NCBI RefSeq assembly: GCF_032484785.1
Contig: NZ_JAUETR010000001.1
Span: forward strand, 4,839,501 to 4,903,500
Origin: Bradyrhizobium sp. SZCCHNS1050
Lineage (GTDB): Bacteria > Pseudomonadota > Alphaproteobacteria > Rhizobiales > Xanthobacteraceae
Reading direction: 5' to 3'
DNA length: 64,000 nucleotides
The notes under the pieces were generated by a model. That model searched no databases and was not told the origin of the DNA. It saw only the letters and a program-made list of their open reading frames with translations. Both the position numbers and the translations under genes were made by a program. Numbering within the stretch: the stretch's first letter is position 1; each line of letters starts with the position of its first letter. Positions 8,064-16,886 of this stretch are shown here, piece after piece.

Positions 8064-9560
8064 ATGAAATTAGCGTCATCAGTAGTTTCTGCGTTGTCTC
8101 TTGTGGCGCTCTCGGCAATTCCGCTCAACGCTCAGCAATACAAGATGCAAACGCCGATACCGCCGGGCGTTGCAATCCCGGACAAGGTGGAGACCCGCCT
8201 TGGGACGCTGAACTTCTTCGACGGTTTTCCCGACGATGCGACCGTGGAAAAGCTCTACGACAATCTGGATTTCCAACACGCCGTCCAGGCCTACATGTTG
8301 GCGCTGGCTCCAGTGAACCAGTTGGCAAATCGAAAGGGAATGGCGGAGCTGGGTCCATTCAATCTGACGGTGCCGATCTTCGAGGATAGGATGGACTCGA
8401 AGTCGCTTTTTCTCACGCCGAACAACAACACGCCGTACACTTGGTTTTGGCTCGACCTGCGTGACGGGCCTCTGGTGCTCGAAGTGCCACCCAATGTGCT
8501 CGGCCTCATCAACGACATGTGGTATAATTTTGTCACTGATGTTGGACTCGTCGGTCCGGACAAGGGTCAGGGCGGCAAGTACCTGATCTTGCCGCCCGGC
8601 TACAACGGCGAGGTGCCGACCGGCTTCTTTGTCGTGAAGCCGGCGACGTTCAGCGTCTGGGTTCCGTGGCGCTCGTTCTTGGTCAATGGCGATCCGAAGC
8701 CCGGCGTCGACGCGGTCGAAGAGCACACGAAAATCTATCACCTGAAAGATGCTGCGAATCCGCCGAAACTCAATTTCGTGCATGTTTCCGGCAAAGCATT
8801 TAGCACGCTGGCTCCGGGAGATTATCCCTTCTGGGAGTATCTGAATCAGGTTGTGCAGGAGGAGCCGACCGATACAGTCGACCCGGTCACACTCGGCCTC
8901 TACGCATCGGTCGGCATCCGCAAGGGTAAGCCCTTCGCGCCCGATACACGGATGAAAAAAATTCTGACCGAAGCCGCCCTGGTAGGCGATGCGACCGCCC
9001 GTGCGATCAATGGTCGGTTGCGGATCAAGGAAAGCTACTATTACCCCAACAGCGCGTGGCGAACGGGCTTCTTCGGCGGCTACAAGTTCGAAGAAAACGG
9101 CGCGCGTATTCTCGATGCCTACTCGGCATTCTTCTTCTACGCGACCGGCGTGACACCGGCGATGGATTCCAAGTCGGTTGGCGAGGGATCGCAATATATG
9201 GCCGCGTTCGTCGACAGCCAAAACAAGCCATTCGACGGCGGAAAGAACTACAAGCTGCACTTGCCGCCCAATATTCCAGTCAAGCAGTTCTGGTCGGTCA
9301 TCCTCTACGACAATCAGACCCGCTCCATGCTGCAGACCGACCAGCGCTGGCCAGCCGCAACCAGCCAGAACCCGAAACTCATGGTCAACGCGGACGGGTC
9401 AGTGGACGTCTATTTCGGGCCCAAGGCTCCGGCTGGGAAGGAGAACAACTGGGTGCAGACCATCCCCGGCAAAGGATGGAACACGCTCCTGCGCCTCTAC
9501 GGCCCGCTTCAGCCGTGGTTCGACAAAACTTGGCGTCCCGGCGAGATTGAGCCGATATAG
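8064..9560 (+). CDS. DUF1254/DUF1214 domain protein
   Basis: A 498-aa exported protein. It has a signal peptide (ASSVVSALSLVALSAIPLNAQQ), an N-terminal DUF1254 region (residues about 50-190, including LTPNNNTPYTWFWLDLRDGP) and a C-terminal DUF1214 region (about 370-480, including FWSVILYDNQTRSML). The two domains normally occur together in periplasmic proteins of unknown biochemical role. The start at 8064 is chosen for GAAGGG at 8-base spacing and the signal peptide. GC content is lower than in neighbouring housekeeping genes. Confidence 0.85.
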   Translation: MKLASSVVSALSLVALSAIPLNAQQYKMQTPIPPGVAIPDKVETRLGTLNFFDGFPDDATVEKLYDNLDFQHAVQAYMLALAPVNQLANRKGMAELGPFNLTVPIFEDRMDSKSLFLTPNNNTPYTWFWLDLRDGPLVLEVPPNVLGLINDMWYNFVTDVGLVGPDKGQGGKYLILPPGYNGEVPTGFFVVKPATFSVWVPWRSFLVNGDPKPGVDAVEEHTKIYHLKDAANPPKLNFVHVSGKAFSTLAPGDYPFWEYLNQVVQEEPTDTVDPVTLGLYASVGIRKGKPFAPDTRMKKILTEAALVGDATARAINGRLRIKESYYYPNSAWRTGFFGGYKFEENGARILDAYSAFFFYATGVTPAMDSKSVGEGSQYMAAFVDSQNKPFDGGKNYKLHLPPNIPVKQFWSVILYDNQTRSMLQTDQRWPAATSQNPKLMVNADGSVDVYFGPKAPAGKENNWVQTIPGKGWNTLLRLYGPLQPWFDKTWRPGEIEPI

Positions 9561-9700
9561 CAAGAAGGAGGTCCGAGCTTCGACGCGCCTCTTCATTTCC
9601 GCTCCTGGCCCCATCTCGGACCTTCCGATCGGCCCTGGCCGACGTCGGCTGCTGGGGCTCAACCGGAAGTAAGCACTCGCGGGAGCGGAGGGCTGCTTTT

Positions 9701-11214
9701 GATCGATTCCGTTGAAAAAGTCGGCAGTAGTTTCGTCGTGAACGCCATCTGTTTCGAGGACGAATTGGCGCGTTGTGGTTCACGCGGGCGTCAGCGCGGG
9801 CATCGGGATCAGCTTGGCCATCTTACGAAGGTTCTGAGCGGCTGCAGCGAGGGTGAACTCGTCGCGTGCGCCGTTCGGCCCTCTTAGTCGCAGCCGATCT
9901 AGCTTGAGGATGCGCTTGAGATGCGCGAACAGCATCTCAATCTTCTTGCGGAGCCGGCGTGAAGTGCGGCCTTCCCATGAGCTTGCGATCTCGCGTGCCA
10001 TGTCGCGAGCGCCCTCGTAGATCGAGCGCGGCACTTTTCGAGCCGGGGTGTTGGGGCAACACCTGCTTCTTAGAGAGCATGCTTGACAATCGCGCTTGCT
10101 CGCACGGTAGAGGACCGTCGTGTCGTTGTTCACCAGCGTCCCTGTAGTGGTGAGGGGGTTGCCAGCGGGGCAGCGATAGACGTCCCTGGTATGGTCGTAG
10201 GTGAAGGCCTCACGCGAGAAGGTCCCGTCGGTGCGGGCCGACTTGTCGAAGACGGTCACGTGCGGCTCGATCCCGTGCTCGTAGACCAGCCACCCGAGCA
10301 TCTCAGCGGAGCCATAGGCGCTGTCGCCGAGAAGCCGGCTTGGATAAAGATCGAACCTTTCGATTGAACGCTCAATCATGCGCTTGGCGGCCAATACTTC
10401 TGCCTGGCGGATCGCCGTGGTCGCTTCGACATCGACGATGATCGCATTCTCGACGTCGACCAGATAGTTCGTCGAGTAGGCGAAGAAGGCTTGGCCGCCG
10501 TGCGCTCCCGTCCAGCGCGCCGCCGGGTCGGAGGGCGATACAAACTTGGGCGTGACCTCCGTCGCGGCACCGAACGCGGCATCATCAAGAACGGCAAGAT
10601 ACTCGTCGATCGCTCGACCCGCAGCCTCCGGCGGAAGCCTCTTATCGCCTTCGATTCCCTTCTGCCGATTGGCATCCGCCTTGATCAGGCTCGCGTCGAC
10701 TGCGAACCCTTCGCCGCCGATCAGGCGCTCCCGGATGCAGCGGCGCAAGACGGTCTCGAACACGCGACGGAAGAGATCGCTCTCACGGAAGCGGCCGTGC
10801 CTGTTCTTCGAGAACGTCGAGTGATCGGGGACGCCTCCATCTAGACCCAGCCGGCAAAACCAGCGGTATGCCAGATTGAGATGGACTTCATCGCAGAGGC
10901 GCCGTTCCGATCGGATGCCGAAGCAATAGCCGATCAAGAGCATCCTGATCATCAGCTCCGGATCGATCGAGGGCCGCCCGATGTTGCTGTAGAACGGCGC
11001 CAGCTCCCGCCGTAAGTCCTCAAGGTCGACGAACCTATCGATCGACCGCACGAGGTGGTCGGCTGGGATGTGCCTTTCCAGCGAGAACTCATAGAACAAC
11101 GCAGCCTGTTCGACTTGCCGATGCCCCATCATGACCTTCAGTCCTGCCCACTAGACAGACTGAATCACCGATATCTCTGCGTCGCAACTGCTGACTTTTT
11201 CAACGAAATCGATC
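9701..11214. mobile_element. IS1182-type insertion sequence with 27-bp inverted ends
   Basis: The left end GATCGATTCCGTTGAAAAAG (9701 onward) and the reverse complement of the right end, GATCGATTTCGTTGAAAAAG (ending 11214), match at all but one of 20 positions. The similarity continues for seven more bases (TCGGCAG against TCAGCAG). The element is about 1.5 kb and holds one intact transposase. No flanking target duplication is obvious. Confidence 0.85.
9780..11132 (-). CDS. IS1182-family transposase
   Basis: A 450-aa protein. It has the N-terminal DUF772-type domain (GRPSIDPELMIRMLLIGYCFG, then CDEVHLNLAYRWFCRLG), PDHSTFSKNRHGRF, and DDE catalytic residues in FAVDASLIKAD and LLGDSAYGSAEML with the Glu further on. 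A zinc-binding Cys cluster (RDCQACSLRSRCCPN) precedes the final helical region LFAHLKRILKLDRLRLRG. The gene is uninterrupted, so the element may still be mobile. It fills the space between the two inverted ends. Confidence 0.9.
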   Translation of the reverse strand: MMGHRQVEQAALFYEFSLERHIPADHLVRSIDRFVDLEDLRRELAPFYSNIGRPSIDPELMIRMLLIGYCFGIRSERRLCDEVHLNLAYRWFCRLGLDGGVPDHSTFSKNRHGRFRESDLFRRVFETVLRRCIRERLIGGEGFAVDASLIKADANRQKGIEGDKRLPPEAAGRAIDEYLAVLDDAAFGAATEVTPKFVSPSDPAARWTGAHGGQAFFAYSTNYLVDVENAIIVDVEATTAIRQAEVLAAKRMIERSIERFDLYPSRLLGDSAYGSAEMLGWLVYEHGIEPHVTVFDKSARTDGTFSREAFTYDHTRDVYRCPAGNPLTTTGTLVNNDTTVLYRASKRDCQACSLRSRCCPNTPARKVPRSIYEGARDMAREIASSWEGRTSRRLRKKIEMLFAHLKRILKLDRLRLRGPNGARDEFTLAAAAQNLRKMAKLIPMPALTPA

Positions 11215-11270
11215 CCTAGCGGAAGTCAGCCTCATGTTGAGCCATTTCCTGCAGTCGTCGCCAGCCGGCT

Positions 11271-11546
11271 TCAGGTCGCGCAACAGCGCGGCAAATCCTG
11301 CAAAAATTGCAACCTTGTGACTCGCTGCTCGCCCGCCTCAGATGGGTCCAAGACGTCCACGATCAGAACCGAATCTCCATCTGGCTCGACGAAAACCTCG
11401 AAGCGGTTGAACTCGAAGCGCAATTGAGATGCCGAGGGTTCGGCCATTGCGCTCGTCAAAAGCGCCTTCACGCTAGGCGTGCATTCATAGGCCAGAAACT
11501 GTTCAAGGAGACTAGGCCACGTTTCATCGTGCATAGCGCGGTCCAT
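11271..11546 (-). CDS. Hypothetical protein, 91 aa
   Basis: Not recognised. The translation has balanced composition and an alternating pattern (FEFNRFEVFVEPDGDSVLIVDV) like a small alpha-beta protein, which argues for real coding. The ribosome-binding site is weak; an internal Met at 11531 is an alternative start. It lies just outside the insertion sequence. Confidence 0.5.
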   Translation of the reverse strand: MDRAMHDETWPSLLEQFLAYECTPSVKALLTSAMAEPSASQLRFEFNRFEVFVEPDGDSVLIVDVLDPSEAGEQRVTRLQFLQDLPRCCAT

Positions 11547-11784
11547 CAGTTAAGACCCGTTCACATAACACTCCGCACTTTCGATGTCTCCTGCTGGGCC
11601 CATAACGGATCTGGTCGCCGGCTCGCGTGAGGGTCTGCTTCTGATGCTCAACCGGAAGCAGGGGCCCGGGAACAGCGCTCCGACTCGGCTGTATTTTGCT
11701 GTCTTCTTAGGGTTGAGGAAACCGGTTCGCGCTATTCGCCTGTGACCTTCAAGACGGTAAGGTTGGCCCCAAGGATAATGTCCG

Positions 11785-12084
11785 GTGTACTTCATCGCGT
11801 TTATGATCGTGGTCGTCTTGACTGCCGTGGTGTCGCTTCGCCGATCCATGACTCTATCACGGAACGCTCGGGGGGCTGGCCCGGCCCAGCGGCTGGCAGC
11901 GCGGCGGCGGGCGCTTTGGCCTGTATTCTGCGCGGCAATTTTTGAGCTTGGGTTGATTGGACTCAGTCATGTTCAAGACAACCAGGAACTTGGTCCCTCC
12001 GCGACGATCCATCTCATGGCGCTTCCGGCCGCTTTTATCGGCGGCTGGTTTCTTGGCGTCATTGGCGGAATGGATTGGGACTGA
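11785..12084 (+). CDS. Small membrane protein, 99 aa
   Basis: GTG start with AAGGA nine bases upstream. Three hydrophobic stretches are visible (FIAFMIVVVLTAVVSL; LWPVFCAAIFELGLIGLS; LMALPAAFIGGWFLGVIGG), separated by a basic loop. Not recognised; no operon partner. Confidence 0.45.
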   Translation: MYFIAFMIVVVLTAVVSLRRSMTLSRNARGAGPAQRLAARRRALWPVFCAAIFELGLIGLSHVQDNQELGPSATIHLMALPAAFIGGWFLGVIGGMDWD

Positions 12085-12244
12085 AGCGCCGCAAGAAATG
12101 CAAAGCAAAAAGCCCGTCGGGCGAATCAGTCGCGCGATCTTGTCTGCAACGCCGTCGTTCTGGCTCGCCGCAACTACACGAAACGCCTGTGCCGAAACGG
12201 CAATTTTGCGTATTGTCTCAACGTGATCGCGCCCGCAGCCTCTT

Positions 12245-12665
12245 CCGGGCGAAAGATTTCACTTTCGTTTTTCCAGAATACGTGTCTATCCTCCACCCAT
12301 CCCGCCTCAACGAGAGGGGCGTACGCGCGGTCGTCACGAGACGCGAGGCGGGCAGGCGGTGGACGCGTCGGGTTGCAGCGTGGCTTTGGCTGCGCGGACG
12401 AACAATCCCGATGCGGACGTGAAGTCGCGTGGTCCTGGCCTCCCGATGCCGAGGTCAAGCCTGAGCGTGATGCGAGAGCATCGGCGCAGGCGATGGGGGC
12501 AATCAAGCCGGTCCCCAGGGAGAGCGCGAAAGAAGCGTTAAAACCATCGCGCAGGGAAGGCTGGGCTCATCCGGCTGCACCTGTGGTTCCTGCCCCGTGC
12601 ACTTTTGTTCGCACGGGGGCCATGGGCGTCAGCCGACGCCCAGCCTTCCCTGCGCCCTCGATTGA
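12245..12665 (+). repeat. Long dispersed repeat, copy A
   Basis: About 420 bp related along its whole length to 61185-61585. Shared landmarks in the same order are TTTCGCTTTTCCAGAA-like start, CGTCACGA-CGAGGCGGG, GCGGACGAAC, GACGTGAAGTCG-GTGGTCCTGG, ACCATCGCGC, CTGTGGTTCCTGCC, GGGCCATGGG and TTCCCTGCGCCCTCG. Open frames inside are not conserved between the copies. Confidence 0.8.
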
Positions 12666-12785
12666 ATGAGGGCCGAACGTTGGTCATCGCTCGGACGCAT
12701 CGCGCCGCGAGGACGATGAGGCGTGTCTCGATGCTGTTTGAGATGTGGAGACGGATCTCGGCCCGATGGGCGCTCTCCGTTTTGG

Positions 12786-12815
12786 CTCCGTCATTGCGCT
12801 CGCAATGACGCGGAG
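12786..12815. repeat. Shortened REP-like palindrome
   Basis: CTCCGTCATTGCG and CGCAATGACGCGGAG arms meet almost directly. This is the outer part of the 3541-3628 element with the middle missing. Confidence 0.75.
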
Positions 12816-12829
12816 TTTGTCGACGTAGT

Positions 12830-12922
12830 TGTCGTAGCCTGGACGAGCGCAGCGATATCCGGGTTCAACGAGGCTGCGGATGAGACCCCGGATGTCGCTG
12901 CGCGCATCCGGGCTACGCGCGA
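12830..12922. repeat. REP-like palindrome of a different family
   Basis: GTAGCCTGGACGAGCGCAGCG near the left end pairs imperfectly with CGCTGCGCGCATCCGGGCTAC at the right end, with inner ATATCCGGG / CCCGGAT arms. Confidence 0.65.
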
Positions 12923-12935
12923 GGAGCGGGAGACC

Positions 12936-13202
12936 CTACTGCGTCGCGCGCGACAGCGAGAACTCGCCGTTGCGGACGCGCTCCGGCAGGCCTTCGACGA
13001 AGGTCGCCACCGCGTCCTCGCCATAGGTGGTGACGAGTTCGGCCAGCGCCGCGAACAGGCTGGCCTGCGCCAGGCAGTCGCCGTCGACGCCGTCATGGCG
13101 CGCTTCCGCCCAGGCTTCGTTGAGGTAGCTGAGCGCGGCCTGCTTCTGCTCGTGGTCGGGCAGGACGGCGGGGAGGGCGCTGAAAGTGACGGGAAAGCTC
13201 AT
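12936..13202 (-). CDS. Hypothetical protein, 88 aa
   Basis: Starting at MSFPVTF gives a compact helical protein with regular composition (QAALSYLNEAWAEARHDGVD, then LAQASLFAALAELVTTYGED). Typical alphaproteobacterial codon use supports coding. Longer upstream starts add Arg/Pro-rich sequence and are not favoured. Family not recognised. Confidence 0.6.
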   Translation of the reverse strand: MSFPVTFSALPAVLPDHEQKQAALSYLNEAWAEARHDGVDGDCLAQASLFAALAELVTTYGEDAVATFVEGLPERVRNGEFSLSRATQ

Positions 13203-13370
13203 TGAATTCAGTCTGGCGAGGCCGCGAGGCGCGTTGAATTCCGAACGCGGACGCGCCGGACCAGTGAGGTTTACCACGCAGGCGGCAGACGCCTAGGCCA
13301 GTTCTTTAGGAAAGGTTAACAAGGTTAACGCAAACGTGGATAACGCCCGCGCGCCGTCAACCATGGGCCA

Positions 13371-13769
13371 TCAGTTGGCGTAGCGCGCCGTGAGGTCGCG
13401 CGAGATCTTCGAGCCCTCGTCGATGTAGCGGCGGATCGCCACCATCGCCGCCGGCGTGCAGGTCCGATAGGTCTGCTGAAAGCCGTTATAGCCGCGGTTG
13501 AAGCCGGCGATCATCCGGGCGCGGCGTTCGCCCGACGGCGTCTCGGCATCGATCAGAGCCTGCATCTGGTTGCGCCATTTGGCGCCTTCATTGCTGCCGC
13601 AGATGCCGCGGAGGTAATGCAGGGTTCCGAGGATCTCGGCCAGCCGCTGCAGATCGCCATCGAACGGCGCGGCCGCATCCTGCGCGCGCGCGGGCACAAT
13701 GGCGCAGGCGGCAACGAGCATGAGGACGGCCAGGAGGCGCTTGGGGATCATGGGGAACACCGACGTCAT
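13371..13769 (-). CDS. TIGR02301-family exported protein
   Basis: A 132-aa protein (or 126 aa from the Met at 13751). It has an N-terminal signal peptide (LLAVLMLVAACAIVPARAQ) and a helical mature domain with EILGTLHYLRGICG, then RMIAGFNRGYNGFQQTYRTC. This arrangement with paired Cys is seen in the alphaproteobacterial TIGR02301 family of unknown function. Confidence 0.8.
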   Translation of the reverse strand: MTSVFPMIPKRLLAVLMLVAACAIVPARAQDAAAPFDGDLQRLAEILGTLHYLRGICGSNEGAKWRNQMQALIDAETPSGERRARMIAGFNRGYNGFQQTYRTCTPAAMVAIRRYIDEGSKISRDLTARYAN

Positions 13770-13800
13770 ATGCCTTTGCCGGACGGCGGACGCAAGGCGC

Positions 13801-14220
13801 CTACACCAGGGTCCGTGCGGCGGCGATGATCTCCGGCAGTCCGTCAGTCAGCGTGAGGCTCTCGAGCGCATCGGGGAGGCGCCACTGAAAGTCGTCCAGT
13901 TCCGGGTTGAGCCGGGGCTCTCCGGCCTGCCAGCGGGCCGCAAAGGGAAGGATCACATAGTGGCCGCCGCCGCCCTGGGCCGGCAGGACCTCGCGCCAGC
14001 CGGCCAGCCCGACAATTGCGATCGAGAGTGCGGTTTCCTCCATGACCTCGCGCGCGACGGCCTCGTGCAGGGTCTCGCCGAGCTCCACCCGGCCGCCGGG
14101 CAGCGTGTAGACGCCTTTGGCGGGGGAACGCGCCCGGCGTACCAGCAGGAGCTTGCCGTCGCGGAAGATGGCGGCGCTGACGGCGAGCTGGGGGTGGCGG
14201 GGCGGCGTCGGGGCGGTCAT
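13801..14220 (-). CDS. NUDIX hydrolase
   Basis: A 139-aa protein with a complete Nudix box, GGRVELGETLHEAVAREVMEE, including the GX5EX7REUXEE residues that bind the metal. The short domain size and N-terminal beta strands (LAVSAAIFRDGKLLLVRR) resemble MutT/ADP-ribose-type hydrolases; substrate undetermined. An in-frame Met at 14247 would add nine residues. Confidence 0.85.
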   Translation of the reverse strand: MTAPTPPRHPQLAVSAAIFRDGKLLLVRRARSPAKGVYTLPGGRVELGETLHEAVAREVMEETALSIAIVGLAGWREVLPAQGGGGHYVILPFAARWQAGEPRLNPELDDFQWRLPDALESLTLTDGLPEIIAAARTLV

Positions 14221-14285
14221 GCCAATGGCTCCAGGCGTGGTCTGCACCGTAGCGTGAAGACGACCGGGCCGGCAGCCCGTGCCGC

Positions 14286-14849
14286 TCAGAAGCTTGCCAT
14301 GATGGCATCGACGGCGTCGACCTCGTCGACCGGGTCAGGGTCGACCTCGATGTCGCCATTGATGATGCCGCCGGCCTGCGTCACCAGCGGCTTGACCCAC
14401 GCCGCGGCCTGCTCGGCGAGCTTGGCCTTGGTGGCGTCCTGCTTGGCTGCGCGCATCGCGCTGCCGACCGCGAGCAGGATGTCGGTCATGGTCTTCGTGA
14501 GATGATCGAACTTGTCGCGAATCGCGGGGTCGGCCTGCTCATAGGCCTCGATGACGAGATCGCGGGCCTTGAAATTGGTGTGCGTGAAATGTTCTGGATA
14601 GGTCAGCGGCGACCACGCCAGAAAATCCTCGGCGCATTCCGGAATATCGGGAATCATTTCGAGCAGCATCACGGCTTCGTTGAAATGATTCAGATAGTCG
14701 GTGGCGAGCCCGGTGCGCGGATTGATGTTGGCGGCGCGCAGCATCGCGGCCCGCGCCGGGTCAATGGCGCTGCCCGCCGGTCGTTGGGTCGTGCGATCGG
14801 TAGGCACGGAATGGGTCGCCGCTGCGGTCATCCGCTGCAGTGTTGGCAA
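14286..14849 (-). CDS. Conserved hypothetical protein, 187 aa
   Basis: Not recognised to a named family. The central part (LNHFNEAVMLLEMIPDIPEC, then FTHTNFKARDLVIEAYEQAD) is helical and well conserved in style. The N-terminal 35 residues are Ala/Thr-rich and the C-terminus is acidic (DPDPVDEVDAVDAIMASF). It is divergent from the HMCES-like gene with a 44-bp gap. Confidence 0.7.
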   Translation of the reverse strand: MPTLQRMTAAATHSVPTDRTTQRPAGSAIDPARAAMLRAANINPRTGLATDYLNHFNEAVMLLEMIPDIPECAEDFLAWSPLTYPEHFTHTNFKARDLVIEAYEQADPAIRDKFDHLTKTMTDILLAVGSAMRAAKQDATKAKLAEQAAAWVKPLVTQAGGIINGDIEVDPDPVDEVDAVDAIMASF

Positions 14850-14893
14850 CCCAAGTTAAAAGGTGCTGAACACACGACGATTTGAGTGAGATT

Positions 14894-15664
14894 ATGTGTG
14901 GACGCTTCGTGATCACTTCACCACCCGCGGCTCTCAGGCAGATTTTCGGCTACGAGGAACAGCCGAACTTTCCGCCGCGGCACAATATTGCTCCGACGCA
15001 GCCGATTCCCGTAGTTCTTCTGGATCAGGACATCAGGCATTTTCGGCTCATGCGCTGGGGATTCATTCCGGCCTGGGTCAAGGATCCCCGTAATTTCACG
15101 CTGCTGATCAATGCGCGTTCGGAGTCCGTACACGAGAAGCCGGCGTTCAAGAATGCGATCCGGCGGCGCCGCGTGCTGGTGCCCGCTGATGGATATTACG
15201 AGTGGCAGGTGATCGATGGTCGCAAGCGGCCGTTCTTCATCCACCGCAGTGACGGCGCGCCGCTCGGCTTCGCGGCCCTCGCCGAGACCTGGTGCGGGCC
15301 GAACGGCGAGGAGGTCGATACGGTGGCGATCGTCACCGCGGCTGCGAGCCCCGATCTCGCCACGCTGCATCATCGTGTTCCCGTGACGATCAGGCCGGAT
15401 GATTTCGCGCTGTGGCTCGACTGCCGTTCCGATGATCCTGAGGAGGCCATGAGGCTGCTGGTCGCGCCTCGCGAGGGCGAATTCGCGTGGTACGAGGTGT
15501 CCACGCGCGTCAACGCGGTGGCCAACGACGACGAGCAGCTGCTGCTGCCGATGACCGCGGAGCTGCGCGCCGCCGAGGACGCGCAGCGCAAGCCGGCGAA
15601 GAAGGTTGCATCCCGCAAAGTTTCGCCTGCGCCTGCGGATGACGGGCAGGGGAGTTTGTTCTGA
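14894..15664 (+). CDS. yedK: SOS response-associated peptidase (HMCES/YedK family)
   Basis: A 256-aa protein. The start is fixed at MCGRFV because Cys2 becomes the N-terminal catalytic residue that crosslinks to abasic sites in single-stranded DNA. Family signatures are NIAPTQ, RWGFIPAW, LINARSES, RRRVLVPADGYYEW (active-site Glu) and LHHRVPV (His). The protein shields abasic sites during replication. An ATG 12 bases upstream would bury Cys2 and is rejected. Confidence 0.93.
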   Translation: MCGRFVITSPPAALRQIFGYEEQPNFPPRHNIAPTQPIPVVLLDQDIRHFRLMRWGFIPAWVKDPRNFTLLINARSESVHEKPAFKNAIRRRRVLVPADGYYEWQVIDGRKRPFFIHRSDGAPLGFAALAETWCGPNGEEVDTVAIVTAAASPDLATLHHRVPVTIRPDDFALWLDCRSDDPEEAMRLLVAPREGEFAWYEVSTRVNAVANDDEQLLLPMTAELRAAEDAQRKPAKKVASRKVSPAPADDGQGSLF

Positions 15665-15689
15665 GGCGGGATATCTCGACAGAGAAGAT

Positions 15690-15790
15690 CGTCATCCCCC
15701 GCGAAAGCGGGATCCAGTGCGCCGGGGCCTCTCGTGCCGAAACGGCTGCCGGTGGAATACTGGGTCCCCCGCCTTCGCGGAGGACGACAA
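15690..15790. repeat. Palindromic repeat of the CGTCATCCCC type
   Basis: CGTCATCCCCCGCGAAAGCG at the left pairs imperfectly with CGCCTTCGCGGAGGACGAC at the right; ATCCAGTG / ATACTGGGTCC form the inner arms. It sits between the convergent HMCES-like and NUDIX genes. Confidence 0.75.
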
Positions 15791-15824
15791 AGGAGCAAGA
15801 CCCGCGACCGAGCGTTGGCCGCGC

Positions 15825-16406
15825 TCAGCCAAAGATCCTCAGCGCGGCGTGCTGCAGCAGCATGATGGTCTTGGCGTCCTGGATGCGGCCGTCGGCGATC
15901 ATCGCCAGCGCGTCGTCGATCGAGACTTCCAGCACCTCGATCTCCTCGCCCTCATGCGCGAGCCCGCCGCCGGCGCCGACGCGCATGTGAGGCTCGTACT
16001 CGGCGACGAAGAAGTGGATCTTCTCGGTGACGATGCCCGGGCTCATGAACGCCTCGAACACGAACTTGACGTCGTGCAGCCGGAACCCGGTCTCCTCCTC
16101 GGCTTCGAGCCGGATGCGCTCCTCCGGCGAGGCGTCGTCGAGCAGGCCGGCCGCCGCCTCGATCAGCAGATCGTCATGGCCGTTGACGAACGCGGGATAG
16201 CGGAACTGCTTGACCAGGATGACGCTGCGCTGGGCGAGGTTGTAGGGCAGGATCGCCGCCGCGTTGCCGCGGTCGAACACGTCGCGGCTCTGCATCTGCC
16301 ACGTGCCGTCGTCGCGCCGCCACTCGAACTTCGTCGAGGTCAGCGTGCCGTAATGGTCGGAGAGCACGCGCGTCTCGTGGACGCGGATGCGGTCGGAGAT
16401 GCTCAT
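15825..16406 (-). CDS. NUDIX hydrolase, NudK/ADP-ribose pyrophosphatase type
   Basis: A 193-aa protein. The N-terminal beta region (LSDHYGTLTSTKFEWRRDDG) and the Nudix box AAGLLDDASPEERIRLEAEEETGF are typical of ADP-sugar and GDP-mannose pyrophosphatases (NudF/NudK). The conserved downstream FMSPGIVTEKIHFFVAEY is also a hallmark. It forms a close minus-strand series with the acetyltransferase and flavoprotein genes upstream. Confidence 0.85.
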   Translation of the reverse strand: MSISDRIRVHETRVLSDHYGTLTSTKFEWRRDDGTWQMQSRDVFDRGNAAAILPYNLAQRSVILVKQFRYPAFVNGHDDLLIEAAAGLLDDASPEERIRLEAEEETGFRLHDVKFVFEAFMSPGIVTEKIHFFVAEYEPHMRVGAGGGLAHEGEEIEVLEVSIDDALAMIADGRIQDAKTIMLLQHAALRIFG

Positions 16407-16415
16407 CGCTCGCCT

Positions 16416-16871
16416 CTATTTCATTCCGGGCGTCGGCGGGCGGCCGTCGAGCCATTTCGAGAACACGACGCTGTCCTGCACGGCATAGTCGAGCGCCTGG
16501 TAGAATTCCTGCACCTTGGTGTTGTCGCCGCGCACCATCAGCATCAGCTTGGCGATGCCGCGCGCCCGCAGCCAGTCCTCGGCGGCGGCCATGATGCCGC
16601 GGCCATGGTCGCGGCCGCGATGCTCGGGATCGACGCTGACATAGTAGACCCAGCCGCGATGGCCGTCATGGCCCACCATGACGGAGGCTGCGATGGCGCC
16701 GCCGCTGCGGCCGACCAGCACGGTGGAGCTGTCGCCGCGGCGCGCGAGCGCGATGTCGGCGGCCGGATCGTTCCAGGGCCGCGTCAGGCCGCAGCGCTGC
16801 CACAGCGAAATGATCGCGGGCACGTCGGCATCGGTGATGTCGGAAATGGCGAGAGCGGGAGCAGAATCCAT
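16416..16871 (-). CDS. GNAT acetyltransferase, YpeA-like
   Basis: A 151-aa protein. The GNAT core is seen in YVSVDPEHRGRDHGRGIMAAAEDWL, with the acetyl-CoA pyrophosphate-binding R/QxxGxG/A pattern slightly altered (RGRDHGRG). It ends FYQALDYAVQDSVVFSKWL as in YpeA-type proteins. Substrate unknown. It starts 15 bp after the flavoprotein gene ends and lies 9 bp before the NUDIX gene. Confidence 0.85.
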   Translation of the reverse strand: MDSAPALAISDITDADVPAIISLWQRCGLTRPWNDPAADIALARRGDSSTVLVGRSGGAIAASVMVGHDGHRGWVYYVSVDPEHRGRDHGRGIMAAAEDWLRARGIAKLMLMVRGDNTKVQEFYQALDYAVQDSVVFSKWLDGRPPTPGMK

Positions 16872-16886
16872 GGGAGCGTCGACAGC

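Larger units (their letters stand above)
12085..12935. other. Repeat-rich intergenic stretch
   Basis: No gene is supported here. The stretch holds copy A of a long dispersed repeat (12245-12665), a shortened CGTCATTGCG palindrome (12786-12815) and a third palindrome family (about 12830-12922). Confidence 0.7.
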
